Of a stretch of 64,000 nucleotides of DNA, positions 42,312 through 50,966 are shown in pieces (the stretch's first letter is position 1; every line of letters begins with the position of its first letter). The stretch is from Candidatus Thorarchaeota archaeon. Lineage in GTDB: Archaea > Asgardarchaeota > Thorarchaeia > Thorarchaeales > Thorarchaeaceae. Under the pieces are notes generated by a model. It saw only the letters and a list, made by a program, of their open reading frames with translations. It made no database searches and was not told where the DNA came from. The stretch spans positions 22,465-86,464 of the forward strand of contig DXJO01000022.1 of NCBI GenBank assembly GCA_019057475.1, given 5' to 3'. The position numbers and the translations under genes are program-made.

Positions 42312-42722
42312 TTGAGCTCTCAACGTACGTGGAAACTGAAATTCCAAGACGGTACAGTGCAGGAGTTCATCGATATTCGCAGAAAGGTTGGCAATCAGAT
42401 AGTTCGGGCATATCTTCTGGAGCCTGTACTAAAGAGCCAGAGCATCACGAGAGCTGAGATAAGCCTTCGAGGCCCCAAAGACGAATGGAAGGACTTTGCA
42501 AAATTCTTGGTTTTGAGAGTGACTGAAGGGGAGAACGAATTCGGTATTTTAGCTGAAACTGGAGTCTACGAGAACCTGCGTATTGTGGGAACCGACAGTG
42601 AGGAGATTGCTCAAAAATCCCCCAGTGAAATCACCCAAACTTTCACAGAAGCACTGAAAGATCCCCAAGGATGCAGTGCTGTCATCGTCTTGAGTACCGA
42701 CTCAAAGGTTAAATCAGGGTAG
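42312..42722 (+). CDS. Hypothetical protein upstream of a small Cys-motif gene
   Basis: 136 residues from TTG, with GGTG 6 nt upstream. Soluble mixed alpha/beta protein; no family recognised. The first 50 residues look like a small beta-barrel start (WKLKFQDGTVQEFIDIRRKVG). The small CPVC protein gene starts about 40 bp downstream and is probably co-transcribed. Confidence 0.55.
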   Translation: MSSQRTWKLKFQDGTVQEFIDIRRKVGNQIVRAYLLEPVLKSQSITRAEISLRGPKDEWKDFAKFLVLRVTEGENEFGILAETGVYENLRIVGTDSEEIAQKSPSEITQTFTEALKDPQGCSAVIVLSTDSKVKSG

Positions 42723-42762
42723 GATGGGTTATCCGTAATCAGCATCTAGGGAGGAGTTCGAA

Positions 42763-42951
42763 GTTCAGAGAATCGCTATATGCCCGGTTTGCTCGGAAAA
42801 GACACCTCTAGATATCGACTACAGTGTGGTCAAGAAAGCCAAAAGATTTCCAGTCACAGTCAGAGTAGAACACGAAGATCATTACTTCTATGTGAATCTG
42901 GATAGCTTCGGGTCAGTTACTGACATACTTCACCCAGAACTGGTGGAGTAG
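42763..42951 (+). CDS. Small CPVC protein lacking a conventional start codon
   Basis: The frame 42739-42951 encodes about 63 protein-like residues from GTT 42763: VQRIAICPVCSEKTPLDID, an RFPVTVRVEHEDHYFYVNLD strand pair, then a helical end ELVE. Cys-Pro-x-Cys plus His-Glu-Asp-His suggests a small metal-binding fold. A strong GGGAGG (42749-42754) lies 8 nt before GTT. No ATG, GTG or TTG is in frame between the upstream stop (42736) and Cys. It is too short for routine gene calls. Either a rare start (GTT or ATC 42772) is used or a base differs from the true sequence. Confidence 0.5.
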   Translation, partial: VQRIAICPVCSEKTPLDIDYSVVKKAKRFPVTVRVEHEDHYFYVNLDSFGSVTDILHPELVE

Positions 42952-42960
42952 TTCATCCTA

Positions 42961-43713
42961 TCACAGGCCATAAAACTTCTTGGCACTTCGTGTTGTTGCA
43001 GTGGCTACCTCTTCCACGGGTTGATCAAGCAACTTGGATAAGGATCTGCAACCATACGTGAGATTCGCAGGCTCATTGCGCCCTTCAACTGGTGATAAGT
43101 ATGGGCCGTCAGTTTCTAGCATAATTCGCTCCAAGGGTAAAACTCTCGCGGCGTGCGTGCGATTCCGGTATTTCCTGAAGTTGGCGGGTAGAGTAATATG
43201 CCAACCATTATCACGGACCCGTTCAGCTACATCAGCATCGCCATCGAAGCAGTGCATGAGGACATCGCCTGAGAAATGGCGCTCCAAGAAGTCCACTGCC
43301 TCAGCATCAGCTTTCCGGGAGTGAATAACGAGGGGTTTCTTGAGCTCTGCAGCGAGGTCTATGAACATGCGAAAGAGCGGTTCCTGTGCTTTCCTCTGAG
43401 AGGGGGCCTTAACCCAGTGATAATCAAGTCCAACTTCTCCTACCGCCACAATGTCATCTGCGTATTTTCTTGTCAAGGATATGATCGTATCAGCATCAGA
43501 TTTCGTGAGCCTTGACACTTGACAGCCTGCTGAATGATGCACGAATCCTTCATGCTTCTTCATAATGCCTAGAGTTCGTCGAAAAGAGCCGGGATTTATC
43601 GAGCTTGTCACCATTCCTACTAGACCGGCATCTTTTGCACGCTGAAGGACTCTCTCGCGGTCATTCTGAAAATGCTTCATGTCGATATGAGTGTGCGCGT
43701 CGAAAAGCTGCAA
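42961..43713 (-). CDS. TatD-family metal-dependent hydrolase
   Basis: 250 residues from TTG 43713 with AGGTAGGTG upstream; GTG 43749 is an alternative, but an AT-rich box near 43760 would put it before the transcript start. TatD signatures are visible: FDAHTHID at the N-terminus, GEVGLDYHW near residue 93, PLVIHSRKA near residue 128, LMHCFDGD near residue 150 and METDGPYL-type LETDGPYLSP near residue 202. TatD proteins are Mg-dependent 3'-5' DNases or D-Tyr-tRNA-linked hydrolases. Length is normal. Confidence 0.88.
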   Translation of the reverse strand: MQLFDAHTHIDMKHFQNDRERVLQRAKDAGLVGMVTSSINPGSFRRTLGIMKKHEGFVHHSAGCQVSRLTKSDADTIISLTRKYADDIVAVGEVGLDYHWVKAPSQRKAQEPLFRMFIDLAAELKKPLVIHSRKADAEAVDFLERHFSGDVLMHCFDGDADVAERVRDNGWHITLPANFRKYRNRTHAARVLPLERIMLETDGPYLSPVEGRNEPANLTYGCRSLSKLLDQPVEEVATATTRSAKKFYGL

Positions 43714-43804
43714 CTTGAAGACACCTACCTTGATTGCCAAGAAGCACACAATCGACTTTAATTGTTAGTGCACAAGTCCAATTTCATTACCGGGAGATGC
43801 ACGA

Positions 43805-44704
43805 ATGTCAGATCCAAATGAGCGAATACGCGACCAGATGATGACGATACATTCATTGAACCAGAAGATAGACGTATTGCATGCCCAACTGGGAGGGGGC
43901 CAAAAAAGAGCACACCAGCTTGAAGAGCAGATCGCTCAACTGGAACAAACGATCACTCAGAAAGATGCGGAGATTCAAGCTCTTAATTCTGATGTCCAAC
44001 GATACAGCGGAGCTCTTGACTCAATGAGGCATGAGGTACAAGGACAGAGAGCAGAACAAACGAAGCCACATGCAATGGCAGTCCCAGTGCAAGATGATCA
44101 GAAACTCGGTGAGCAACTTGCTGCCGCCCAGCAAATAATCCAGAAACAGAAGGAGAACCTGATGGCTCTCTCGCAGGTTGCTACCGCAGTTCTGAATTCC
44201 GAAGATAATGCCCTAGAGGATCTCCAAAGAGTGCTACTTGAGGCAGGAGATCAAAGATTCAGAGTGCTGAACCTCGTTTTAACCAAACGTTCTGTTAGAA
44301 TCGAAGAAATCGCCTCAATTCTGGTGGTGGATGTACCCAAGGCTATGGAAATGGCAGACACCCTGCAAGCCGCTGGGGAGGTCGAGATAAGAGATGGAAG
44401 CACGATCATTCCAGCTAGGAAGTATCGTGAAGTGAAGGTTTCAGTTGAGGAATGGAAAAACTTGGACCCATTGGCAATCTTTGATTCGTTAGAAGGCATT
44501 ATTGGAAGAACGGAGGACGGCGAGCGCATTGTCAGCGCAATAGAAGCGGCTGTTGATATCCTTGAACAGAAAATGACTCGAGGAGGCACCTTGGTATTCG
44601 AAATGCGCCGAACAGCAAACTCATGGAAGAAAAAAGAGGGGGACGTACAGGAGTTGCAATACAAGATCAGAGAGTGGAAAGCTAGAGCTCAATCACTTAG
44701 TTAG
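43805..44704 (+). CDS. Coiled-coil protein with helical/winged-helix middle
   Basis: 299 residues; GGGAGATG precedes the ATG. Residues about 15-140 are heptad-rich (LEEQIAQLEQTITQKDAEIQAL), a long coiled coil. Residues about 145-205 look like a winged helix (RFRVLNLVLTKRSVRIEEIASILVVDVPKAMEMADTLQAAGEVEI). A final helical domain follows. No family recognised; the combination suggests a DNA- or cytoskeleton-associated adaptor. Divergent from tatD, and its stop overlaps the convergent PDCD5-like gene by 4 bp. Confidence 0.65.
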   Translation: MSDPNERIRDQMMTIHSLNQKIDVLHAQLGGGQKRAHQLEEQIAQLEQTITQKDAEIQALNSDVQRYSGALDSMRHEVQGQRAEQTKPHAMAVPVQDDQKLGEQLAAAQQIIQKQKENLMALSQVATAVLNSEDNALEDLQRVLLEAGDQRFRVLNLVLTKRSVRIEEIASILVVDVPKAMEMADTLQAAGEVEIRDGSTIIPARKYREVKVSVEEWKNLDPLAIFDSLEGIIGRTEDGERIVSAIEAAVDILEQKMTRGGTLVFEMRRTANSWKKKEGDVQELQYKIREWKARAQSLS

Positions 44705-45099
44705 TCGGAGTTGTCGCTGCCATTCTTTGTGGCTTCACGAACATATTGGCTGAAATCAGTCATTTCTCCGCCTCTCTGGATTCTAATCCGTGGGCCTTCG
44801 CCCTTTAACTGACGAACAATGTACCTGAGGTCTAGCTGACTGAGAACTTGACGGAAACCTCGATTAATTATAAGATTGAGAATAATTTCTTCGACACGTC
44901 CAGCTATTGCTGGCTCACTCCTCTTCAAGATCTCAAGGTGCTGAGCCGCGTCAGGTGCAAGAAATCTCGCGAGTAGATTTGAACGTTCGGCTTTGACTTT
45001 CGCTCTTTGTTCATTGGAAGCTTTGGTAGCCTTCTCCCGCTTAATGAGCGCAGCCATTTTCTTCCGTCGAATCATAGCCAGCTCAGTTTCATCATCCAT
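44701..45099 (-). CDS. PDCD5-family (TFAR19-like) protein
   Basis: 132 residues from ATG 45099, with AGAGGT 9 nt upstream; GTG 45120 would add 7 residues. PDCD5 family pattern: an N-terminal basic helix (ELAMIRRKKMAALIKRE), the central helical core with LLARFLAPDAAQHLEILKR, AGRVEEIILNLI, then LDLRYIVRQLK, and the basic C-terminal IRIQRG. Archaeal PDCD5 proteins bind DNA non-specifically, and the eukaryotic ones interact with chaperonins. It is slightly longer than the usual 110-120 residues because of a polar C-terminal tail. Confidence 0.85.
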   Translation of the reverse strand: MDDETELAMIRRKKMAALIKREKATKASNEQRAKVKAERSNLLARFLAPDAAQHLEILKRSEPAIAGRVEEIILNLIINRGFRQVLSQLDLRYIVRQLKGEGPRIRIQRGGEMTDFSQYVREATKNGSDNSD

Positions 45100-45234
45100 T
45101 GGGCTGGAACCTCTACTCACTGCGAATAATTAATCCAGTTAAGGGTGTCGATAGACCGAGAATGGTTTTTTATGTCTAGGGCGGATATTACTATTGAAAG
45201 AATGGAGTGATAGGTCAAACAGGGTGGACTATGA

Positions 45235-46173
45235 TTGGAAGTTTCAGACAAGTGTAAATGGCTTGATACCATGACCAAGGGATACGGCTGCAAACTGAGG
45301 AATCGGATTCTTGCGGTAACTGAAGCTACTGCCAAGTGCCTGAAGCCCGAACTGGCAGATATCTGCATAAATGCATACAGTTCTCTAACGCGCGCTCAAG
45401 AGTCAATCGACGCCAACAGTACGGACGCATTTCCGTGGCTAATTGGCTCCGCAAGTCAATTCGAGAATCTTGGTGAATTCGACAACGCAATAGGCGCGTA
45501 TGTAAAAGCAATCAACTTCGCTACAAGCCTCACCCTGATTGACAGAGGCTACGAATCTTTCTGCAAAGCACGCCAAATACTCGAGGGCGGTTTGCTACGC
45601 TCGGACTCCTCACTCCAGAGTCCAGCACTCAAACAGGAGCTTGCGAAGGCAGGAGAGAATCTCATTAAGGCTGTCCGAGCGGTAATTGAAGGAACACCGG
45701 AGGCTGATTTACAAGCTGAATTGAAAGCCAGTATTTTGGGCGGAATTAGTCTCAAACGAGCCGCAAAAGAAGACGACATGAAAGATTTAGTCATTGTTGA
45801 TGGCAAAGCGCTCTACGAGAAGAAAGCAATTGAATACAAAGAAGGCGCTGACAAGTACATTCAATCTGGGATGCTGAAGAACGCTGTAGTGTTTGCTTGC
45901 ATGGCGGCGCTAGCAGACCTTATGCTTGGGAAACCCAAGGATGGTATCTCATACCTCACAACTACGGCTGCAGATTCGGGTCATAAAGATGAGTTCAATG
46001 AGAGCCCAATTTTCGGATGGACTAAACTAGTCTTCAAATCTCTTGTAGAGAAGGATGTAACTGCAATTGATGAGGCAACGACATTATTCCTCCAGATTCC
46101 GTGGGGTTTCAGAGATGACAAGGAGTTCGGTCGAAGAGTCATGGACTCTGTCCGAAGAAAGATCAGTCAGTGA
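45235..46173 (+). CDS. TPR-like helical protein of unknown function
   Basis: 312 residues from TTG, with GGGTGG 8 nt upstream; an ATG at 45231 is out of frame. All-helical, with TPR-type helix pairs in the first half (FENLGEFDNAIGAYVKAINFA; GYESFCKARQIL) and again in the second (YEKKAIEYKEGADKYIQSGMLKNAVVFA). Resembles SNAP-like or generic TPR scaffolds; no specific family. Its 3' end overlaps the convergent methyltransferase gene by 11 bp. Confidence 0.6.
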   Translation: MEVSDKCKWLDTMTKGYGCKLRNRILAVTEATAKCLKPELADICINAYSSLTRAQESIDANSTDAFPWLIGSASQFENLGEFDNAIGAYVKAINFATSLTLIDRGYESFCKARQILEGGLLRSDSSLQSPALKQELAKAGENLIKAVRAVIEGTPEADLQAELKASILGGISLKRAAKEDDMKDLVIVDGKALYEKKAIEYKEGADKYIQSGMLKNAVVFACMAALADLMLGKPKDGISYLTTTAADSGHKDEFNESPIFGWTKLVFKSLVEKDVTAIDEATTLFLQIPWGFRDDKEFGRRVMDSVRRKISQ

Positions 46174-47497
46174 TTCTGAATCTGGCAATGAAGAACCCGC
46201 TTGTCGCGTGTTTGTGTGGGAATAGTCTACGCACGCTCTTTGAACATTCGAAACCGGGATACCCGATTGATCCAGGAATTCCGACGTCCAGTAGCTCAAT
46301 TTTGTGTCGATTTAGCACCGAATCAATCTGTGACTCGCCTTCGTGAGGCAAAACAGAACATGTCGCATAAACAATCTCAGTCCCTGGACGATCTGAAAAC
46401 CTCTCAATGATGCCATCAAGTATCTTGTTCTGCACAGACATAATTCCAAGCAGGGTCTGCTTGTTGAGCCGCCACTTATAGTAGGGATGACTGTTGAGTG
46501 TGCCTGTTGAAGAGCATGGAGCGTCGATGAGAATTTTCCTGACGTTTCTAACAGGGCTCTTGGAGGCGTCTGCATGAAGCCATTCAACATTCGCAGATTC
46601 TAGCAGGTTCGACCGTTCCTTTGCGATGCGCAATCGATTTGCATATCTTTCAGATGCAACAACGCGACCACTTGGAACAACTTGCTCGGCGATTAGCTGA
46701 GTCTTCTGGCCAGGTGCAGCGCAGGAATCCCAGACTACATCACCCGGTTTCAAATCAAGAGCATGCACTATGAGAACGCTGGCCTTGTCATGAATGAGGA
46801 TATCGCCCTCCCGAAAGGACTTGGAAGCCACGATTTTGTCGATGTTTCGTGTCACTCTGTAGAGGCCCTGAATGTCATCATCAGGTTCGATAATCGCACC
46901 CAGCTCGCTGGCAATGGATGGCATGATCTCGTGCCCTTCTTTGAATTTGTTTGCTCGAATGTAGTAGTGCCGTCCACCATTATTTGCCTTTAGAAGTTCT
47001 AGAACATCATCTTCGGGAAGGTTGTCCAGCAATGTTTCAACCATGAAGCTGGGATGAGAATACCTCACGCTGAGCTTGCTTGCTGCGGACAATCGTTGGG
47101 TTGCGCGATCGATATCGACTTCAATAGCCTTCCTGACGACTGACACCATACGTGTATCTTCCTTGAGGTATTCGTCAGATAACGTTTCCAGTGTTGTTCC
47201 AAACCATCGGCACTCGAACACTGCAAGGCGGAGTCTGCTGCGTTCTCTTGCGTCAAGCTGGCTTGGCTTTCTCGCGCCGAGACCTCGGGCAATCAGAAAG
47301 TCAATCGTGTTCAGATGCTTGATGACTCCTGCAGCCAGGGAGTTGGTGTGGATACGGGTTTCGTCGCTGTATTCAGAGGGGGTCTCAACCTCCCGAAGAA
47401 TACTCATGATAGGACGAGCTTTCCGATGATACTCCTCAAGAGCACGCAGCGCATATACTCGTGCCCGGCTAACATTCTCGGGAGTGTCACTATCCAT
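46163..47497 (-). CDS. RsmB-type (NOL1/NOP2/Sun) RNA m5C methyltransferase
   Basis: 444 residues; AGAGG precedes the ATG at 8 nt. Residues about 1-140 resemble the NusB-like RNA-binding domain of RsmB. The SAM-dependent Rossmann domain follows: VWDSCAAPGQKTQLIAE near residue 245, VVASERYANRL, a DASKS segment, then the motif IV catalytic region DAPCSSTGTL with one Cys and YATCSVLPHEGE (motif VI) with the other. These are the two conserved cysteines used for C5 methylation of cytosine in rRNA or tRNA. The exact RNA site is unknown. Confidence 0.9.
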   Translation of the reverse strand: MDSDTPENVSRARVYALRALEEYHRKARPIMSILREVETPSEYSDETRIHTNSLAAGVIKHLNTIDFLIARGLGARKPSQLDARERSRLRLAVFECRWFGTTLETLSDEYLKEDTRMVSVVRKAIEVDIDRATQRLSAASKLSVRYSHPSFMVETLLDNLPEDDVLELLKANNGGRHYYIRANKFKEGHEIMPSIASELGAIIEPDDDIQGLYRVTRNIDKIVASKSFREGDILIHDKASVLIVHALDLKPGDVVWDSCAAPGQKTQLIAEQVVPSGRVVASERYANRLRIAKERSNLLESANVEWLHADASKSPVRNVRKILIDAPCSSTGTLNSHPYYKWRLNKQTLLGIMSVQNKILDGIIERFSDRPGTEIVYATCSVLPHEGESQIDSVLNRHKIELLDVGIPGSIGYPGFECSKSVRRLFPHKHATSGFFIARFRITD

Positions 47498-47507
47498 CTC
47501 TATGCCT

Positions 47508-49181
47508 CTAAGTCTGGGTGAACTCTACATCTGGACCCACATGAACGTACTTCATTCTGGTCAGCATCTCTGTAAAGTACTTGCCGCCAATGATACCTGA
47601 ATCCTTGTAGCCACCTAGGTGCGGCATAGGAGGATCGTAGTATAGAGGGTCTTGTCCAACGATAATTCCTGCGGCCTCTATCTCCCTTGCCCACTGCCTT
47701 CTTGTCTTTGCGTCGTCCGTGAAGATGGGAGAGCGAAGTCCGTATCTTGATCCATTCGCGATGCCTATCGCTTCATCAACACTGCTTACACTTACCACTG
47801 GCAAGGCAGGTGCGAAAACCTCCTCCTGCATGACACGCATTTCCACTGTGACATCTGTGAGCACAGTTGGTTTATAGAAAAGTCCTGCAGGATCGGGCTC
47901 GTCGAGGTAATCGCACCGATATCCGCCAGTCTGGATTTTGGCACCCTTTGCCACTGCATCCTCGAGTTGATCCATAAGCAGGTATAAGGCTGTTAAGCCA
48001 ACTGGCGGCAAAGAAACCTTCGGATCTGAGGGGAGTCCGACAAGCAGCTTCTCGGCTTCTTCGATAATTAATCGTACAAGCTCATCGTGAAGCGTATCTT
48101 GAACAAGTAGCCGCTTAACTGCCATGCAAGCCTGCCCGCTGCCAAGGTATCGAGCATGCGTGATCATCTTGGCTGCAGATTGAAGGTCCACATCCTGACC
48201 CCAGACAAGACAGGCGTCACTTCCTGCCAGCTCAGGGGCCATCTGAATCCGCCGCTTCATAGAATCGGCCCAAAGCTTCAGGCCTCTATCACTATCACCG
48301 TACCAGACGATTGCTCCAACCCTTGAGTCTGCCATGAAACGGTGCATTAGCTGCTTTCCACCGCCTGTCAGGACTTGCACAGCTGCTGGCGGCAGACCCA
48401 TCTCCATGACAGTTTCCATATAGATTTGCCCAAGAAGTATTGAGCTGAGCGGAACCTTGTTGGGCGGCTTGAGTATGGTTGCGTTCCCTGCAAGAATCGA
48501 TGATGTGAAGCTCCATATGCCCAAGGCAATGGGTGAGTTATATGGGGTGAAAAGACATGTCACACCGTACGGCTCACGAAAGCGGTAATTCGTCCCGCCA
48601 TCACGACCGGGAGTTTCGATGACATCAAGTAGTTGACCCCATAAATCGACCGATTGGCGGTACGCTTTCAGATCGAAGAGATCCCAGGTCCACTTCAAAG
48701 TTCTAATTGGCGTTCCCTCTTTGACTGATATCTCAGCGACATCCTTGTATCTGCCCTTCAACGCCACTCCGGCCTTGTAGACAGCCTCTGTGCGCTCTTC
48801 AAGTGTGAGACACATTCCGGGCTCTTTGAAGGGATTAAACAGTGCTTTGTGGTCTCGGACCCCCGCATCCAAGGCACGATTAATGTTGGATTCACGCGCA
48901 AGAGAAACCTTCGCGTAGGCTACTTCGTCAAGTTCATCTTTGGTATGCTTGGGTACACCATGATGTTTGCGGTAGTCCCTTAGATACCTCATCTCAGGTG
49001 AACCCTTCGGAATCAAACCAGGCAGTCTTGAGAATACAAAGCGATTGAACACCGATGCGCCCCGCATCTGGAGAGCGATGCCCAGCCCAGGATCTTCTAT
49101 CACCTTTTCCATGTCCGGAAATATAGTGTACTGACCAGTGTCTACTTCCTCACCGTCTACTAAGATTGGATAAACTTTCAT
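47508..49181 (-). CDS. Aldehyde dehydrogenase family protein
   Basis: 557 residues from ATG 49181, which has GAGGA 6 nt upstream; GTG 49280 would add a 33-residue basic leader. NAD(P)-dependent aldehyde dehydrogenase features: TPYNSPIAL and KPPNKVPLSS (coenzyme site), the general base Glu in PELAGSDA, and the catalytic Cys in GSGQACMAVKR, then QEEVFAPALPV and GYKDSGI. An N-terminal region of about 70 extra residues is unlike most family members. It follows the radical SAM and acetyltransferase genes at the end of the glycerol block, so an aldehyde from that metabolism is a possible substrate. Confidence 0.87.
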   Translation of the reverse strand: MKVYPILVDGEEVDTGQYTIFPDMEKVIEDPGLGIALQMRGASVFNRFVFSRLPGLIPKGSPEMRYLRDYRKHHGVPKHTKDELDEVAYAKVSLARESNINRALDAGVRDHKALFNPFKEPGMCLTLEERTEAVYKAGVALKGRYKDVAEISVKEGTPIRTLKWTWDLFDLKAYRQSVDLWGQLLDVIETPGRDGGTNYRFREPYGVTCLFTPYNSPIALGIWSFTSSILAGNATILKPPNKVPLSSILLGQIYMETVMEMGLPPAAVQVLTGGGKQLMHRFMADSRVGAIVWYGDSDRGLKLWADSMKRRIQMAPELAGSDACLVWGQDVDLQSAAKMITHARYLGSGQACMAVKRLLVQDTLHDELVRLIIEEAEKLLVGLPSDPKVSLPPVGLTALYLLMDQLEDAVAKGAKIQTGGYRCDYLDEPDPAGLFYKPTVLTDVTVEMRVMQEEVFAPALPVVSVSSVDEAIGIANGSRYGLRSPIFTDDAKTRRQWAREIEAAGIIVGQDPLYYDPPMPHLGGYKDSGIIGGKYFTEMLTRMKYVHVGPDVEFTQT

Positions 49182-49280
49182 ACTCAGTCCTCGGGGTAGT
49201 TGAGCAAGTCTAGGCGAACTGACGAAACTATTACTCTTTCGGAAGGAGTTCCTTGTTTTACGAGTCGGCGTCTTTGACAC

Positions 49281-49775
49281 TCATTTATCGTTCAATGGCC
49301 GCTCGTACAGCTGGACCCACATACCCTCAGCCTGCTCGTATGGTTCCCCCCAAGGCAGAAAATTGAACTTCTTCATAAGTCGCAAGCCAACCTCTTGGCC
49401 AACTAGAATGTTGCAGTAATTCCTTTTGCAGCCGTGTTTCCGCCCATACTCAGCGAACTGAATGTACATGGCAGATGCCAGTCCTGTGACTCTGCACTTC
49501 GGGGCTACTGTCTGGTGCTCACCATAGAGGCCCCTATCGGTGATGCTGGCTTTGTAGAGACCGACTATCCTTCCTTCAAGCCTAGCGCCAAAGTAGTGAA
49601 TTCCCGAGCGCATCTCCTCGATTATCTTTTCAGGGGAGTACATGCGGCCTTGTCGCCAATCTTCCGGGTACTCCGCGGACTGGGCCCAAACCTCATGAAA
49701 GAGATGAGAGATTTCTTCGGCATCATCCTCACCGAACTCAATAATGCGAATCTCTTCAGCGGGATAATCGGACAT
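49281..49775 (-). CDS. GNAT-family acetyltransferase
   Basis: 164 residues, single GNAT domain. An N-terminal strand-helix (RIIEFGEDDAEEISHLFHEVW) is followed by the central strands (HYFGARLEGRIVGLYKA) and the acetyl-CoA loop region VAPKCRVTGLASAMYIQFAEYGRKHG, then CNILVGQEVGLRLMKKFNF near the end. The pyrophosphate loop departs from the usual Arg-x-x-Gly-x-Gly/Ala. It abuts the radical SAM gene upstream; an acetyltransferase is also a partner of MSMEG_0568-type radical SAM genes in the Nit1C cluster of bacteria. Confidence 0.8.
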   Translation of the reverse strand: MSDYPAEEIRIIEFGEDDAEEISHLFHEVWAQSAEYPEDWRQGRMYSPEKIIEEMRSGIHYFGARLEGRIVGLYKASITDRGLYGEHQTVAPKCRVTGLASAMYIQFAEYGRKHGCKRNYCNILVGQEVGLRLMKKFNFLPWGEPYEQAEGMWVQLYERPLNDK

Positions 49776-49815
49776 GGCTTGTCTTTTCTAACAGACATTG
49801 ATTGGACTCATAAAT

Positions 49816-50937
49816 TCACCCATGGGATATAGCTTTAGCCCAGTCATATGCTTCCTGGATGGGCGTACACCCTCCGCATCGGTGGCACCCAGCAGCCGTC
49901 TTGCCTGGATCGAGTTCCCATTTGAGTAGTATCGCACCCACACGCTTGTAGAACTTCACGGATCCCTCCAAGTCCCCCAGATAGGCAGGCTCGAAATCCG
50001 CAAGCTGGCTCCCAGGGGCAGGACGCATGGGGGCTACCACTGAGAGAACGCCCATCGAACCCAGCTCATCTACCAGCTCGATTGTGGAATCAATGCTTTC
50101 TCCGATTCCGTGAAGCAGGAATGTGCTGACATTCCCTGGACCGAACAATTCGATTGCATATGCCCAGCTCTTATGATAGAGCGATAATGAGCCGTATTCA
50201 TGCTTTCCGGGGCACATCTCCTTTCTCACTGATTCGTCAGCGCTCTCAGCATGAATCCCTGCCGCGTTCGCCCCTGCCTCAAAAACAGCTTTCATGATTT
50301 CCATGTCGGTAGGGGGTTCAAACTGAACGCCAATGGGAATTTCGCTTGACTCGCGAATGCCCTCAATAATCTGAATTAATCTGCTACACCCCATATCGGG
50401 GGTATCTGGCGTTCCAGTGGTCAATAGCACATCCCTGATTGCGCCCTCGTCTTCAGCAGCCTTAACCACCTCGGCGACCTGTTCGGGGGTCTTCTCCAAG
50501 ATTGTGGCACCCGAACTGCAGGAATGGGGGATGGTACAGAACTTGCACTGTGTGCCGCTCGCCCAATATCGACACGCTTGATAGACAGTCGTTGCAAGGG
50601 TTTCTGAGCCGTGGAGTAACGCAATCTTGTGGTAGGGTATGCCGTCATCAGTATTCAGGTCGTAGAACTTTGGCCGCGGCACTATCTCAAGCTCCACACT
50701 TCCATCATAGAGCCAGATTGTTGGATCTTCAGTTGGTTCGAGCGTCGCAGAGCCGAACCGCTCCGCTTGACTGCCGCGACGAATAGGTACCCCACATGAA
50801 CGACCATTGGGAAGGAAGAAGTATCGCCCTTGCACGGGACCTGCACCTCCTTGCCGGCCGCTCCACTCCCTCTCAGAAAGAGTAGCACCTTCAGTGAGAA
50901 GGCGTATCTTAAGTTTCAGAAGTTCCTCTGCGTCCAT
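49816..50937 (-). CDS. Radical SAM protein, MSMEG_0568-like family
   Basis: 373 residues. The 4Fe-4S cluster motif is unusual for radical SAM enzymes: CRYWASGTQCKFC near residue 124, i.e. Cys-x8-Cys-x2-Cys. Other features match my memory of the MSMEG_0568 family: an N-terminal SGRQGGAGPVQGRYFF, EIVPRPKFYDLNTDDGIPYHKIALLHG split around residue 90-110, KTPEQVAEV, VQFEPPTD and a later GIGE. That family belongs to the Nit1C cluster linked to nitrogen starvation and cyanide assimilation in bacteria. No nitrilase gene is visible in the window. A Cys-x2-Cys-Gly-Gly-Cys near the end may bind metal. Confidence 0.75.
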   Translation of the reverse strand: MDAEELLKLKIRLLTEGATLSEREWSGRQGGAGPVQGRYFFLPNGRSCGVPIRRGSQAERFGSATLEPTEDPTIWLYDGSVELEIVPRPKFYDLNTDDGIPYHKIALLHGSETLATTVYQACRYWASGTQCKFCTIPHSCSSGATILEKTPEQVAEVVKAAEDEGAIRDVLLTTGTPDTPDMGCSRLIQIIEGIRESSEIPIGVQFEPPTDMEIMKAVFEAGANAAGIHAESADESVRKEMCPGKHEYGSLSLYHKSWAYAIELFGPGNVSTFLLHGIGESIDSTIELVDELGSMGVLSVVAPMRPAPGSQLADFEPAYLGDLEGSVKFYKRVGAILLKWELDPGKTAAGCHRCGGCTPIQEAYDWAKAISHG

Positions 50938-50966
50938 AACAGTCTCGACTCTTCTCTCGTTAGTGC

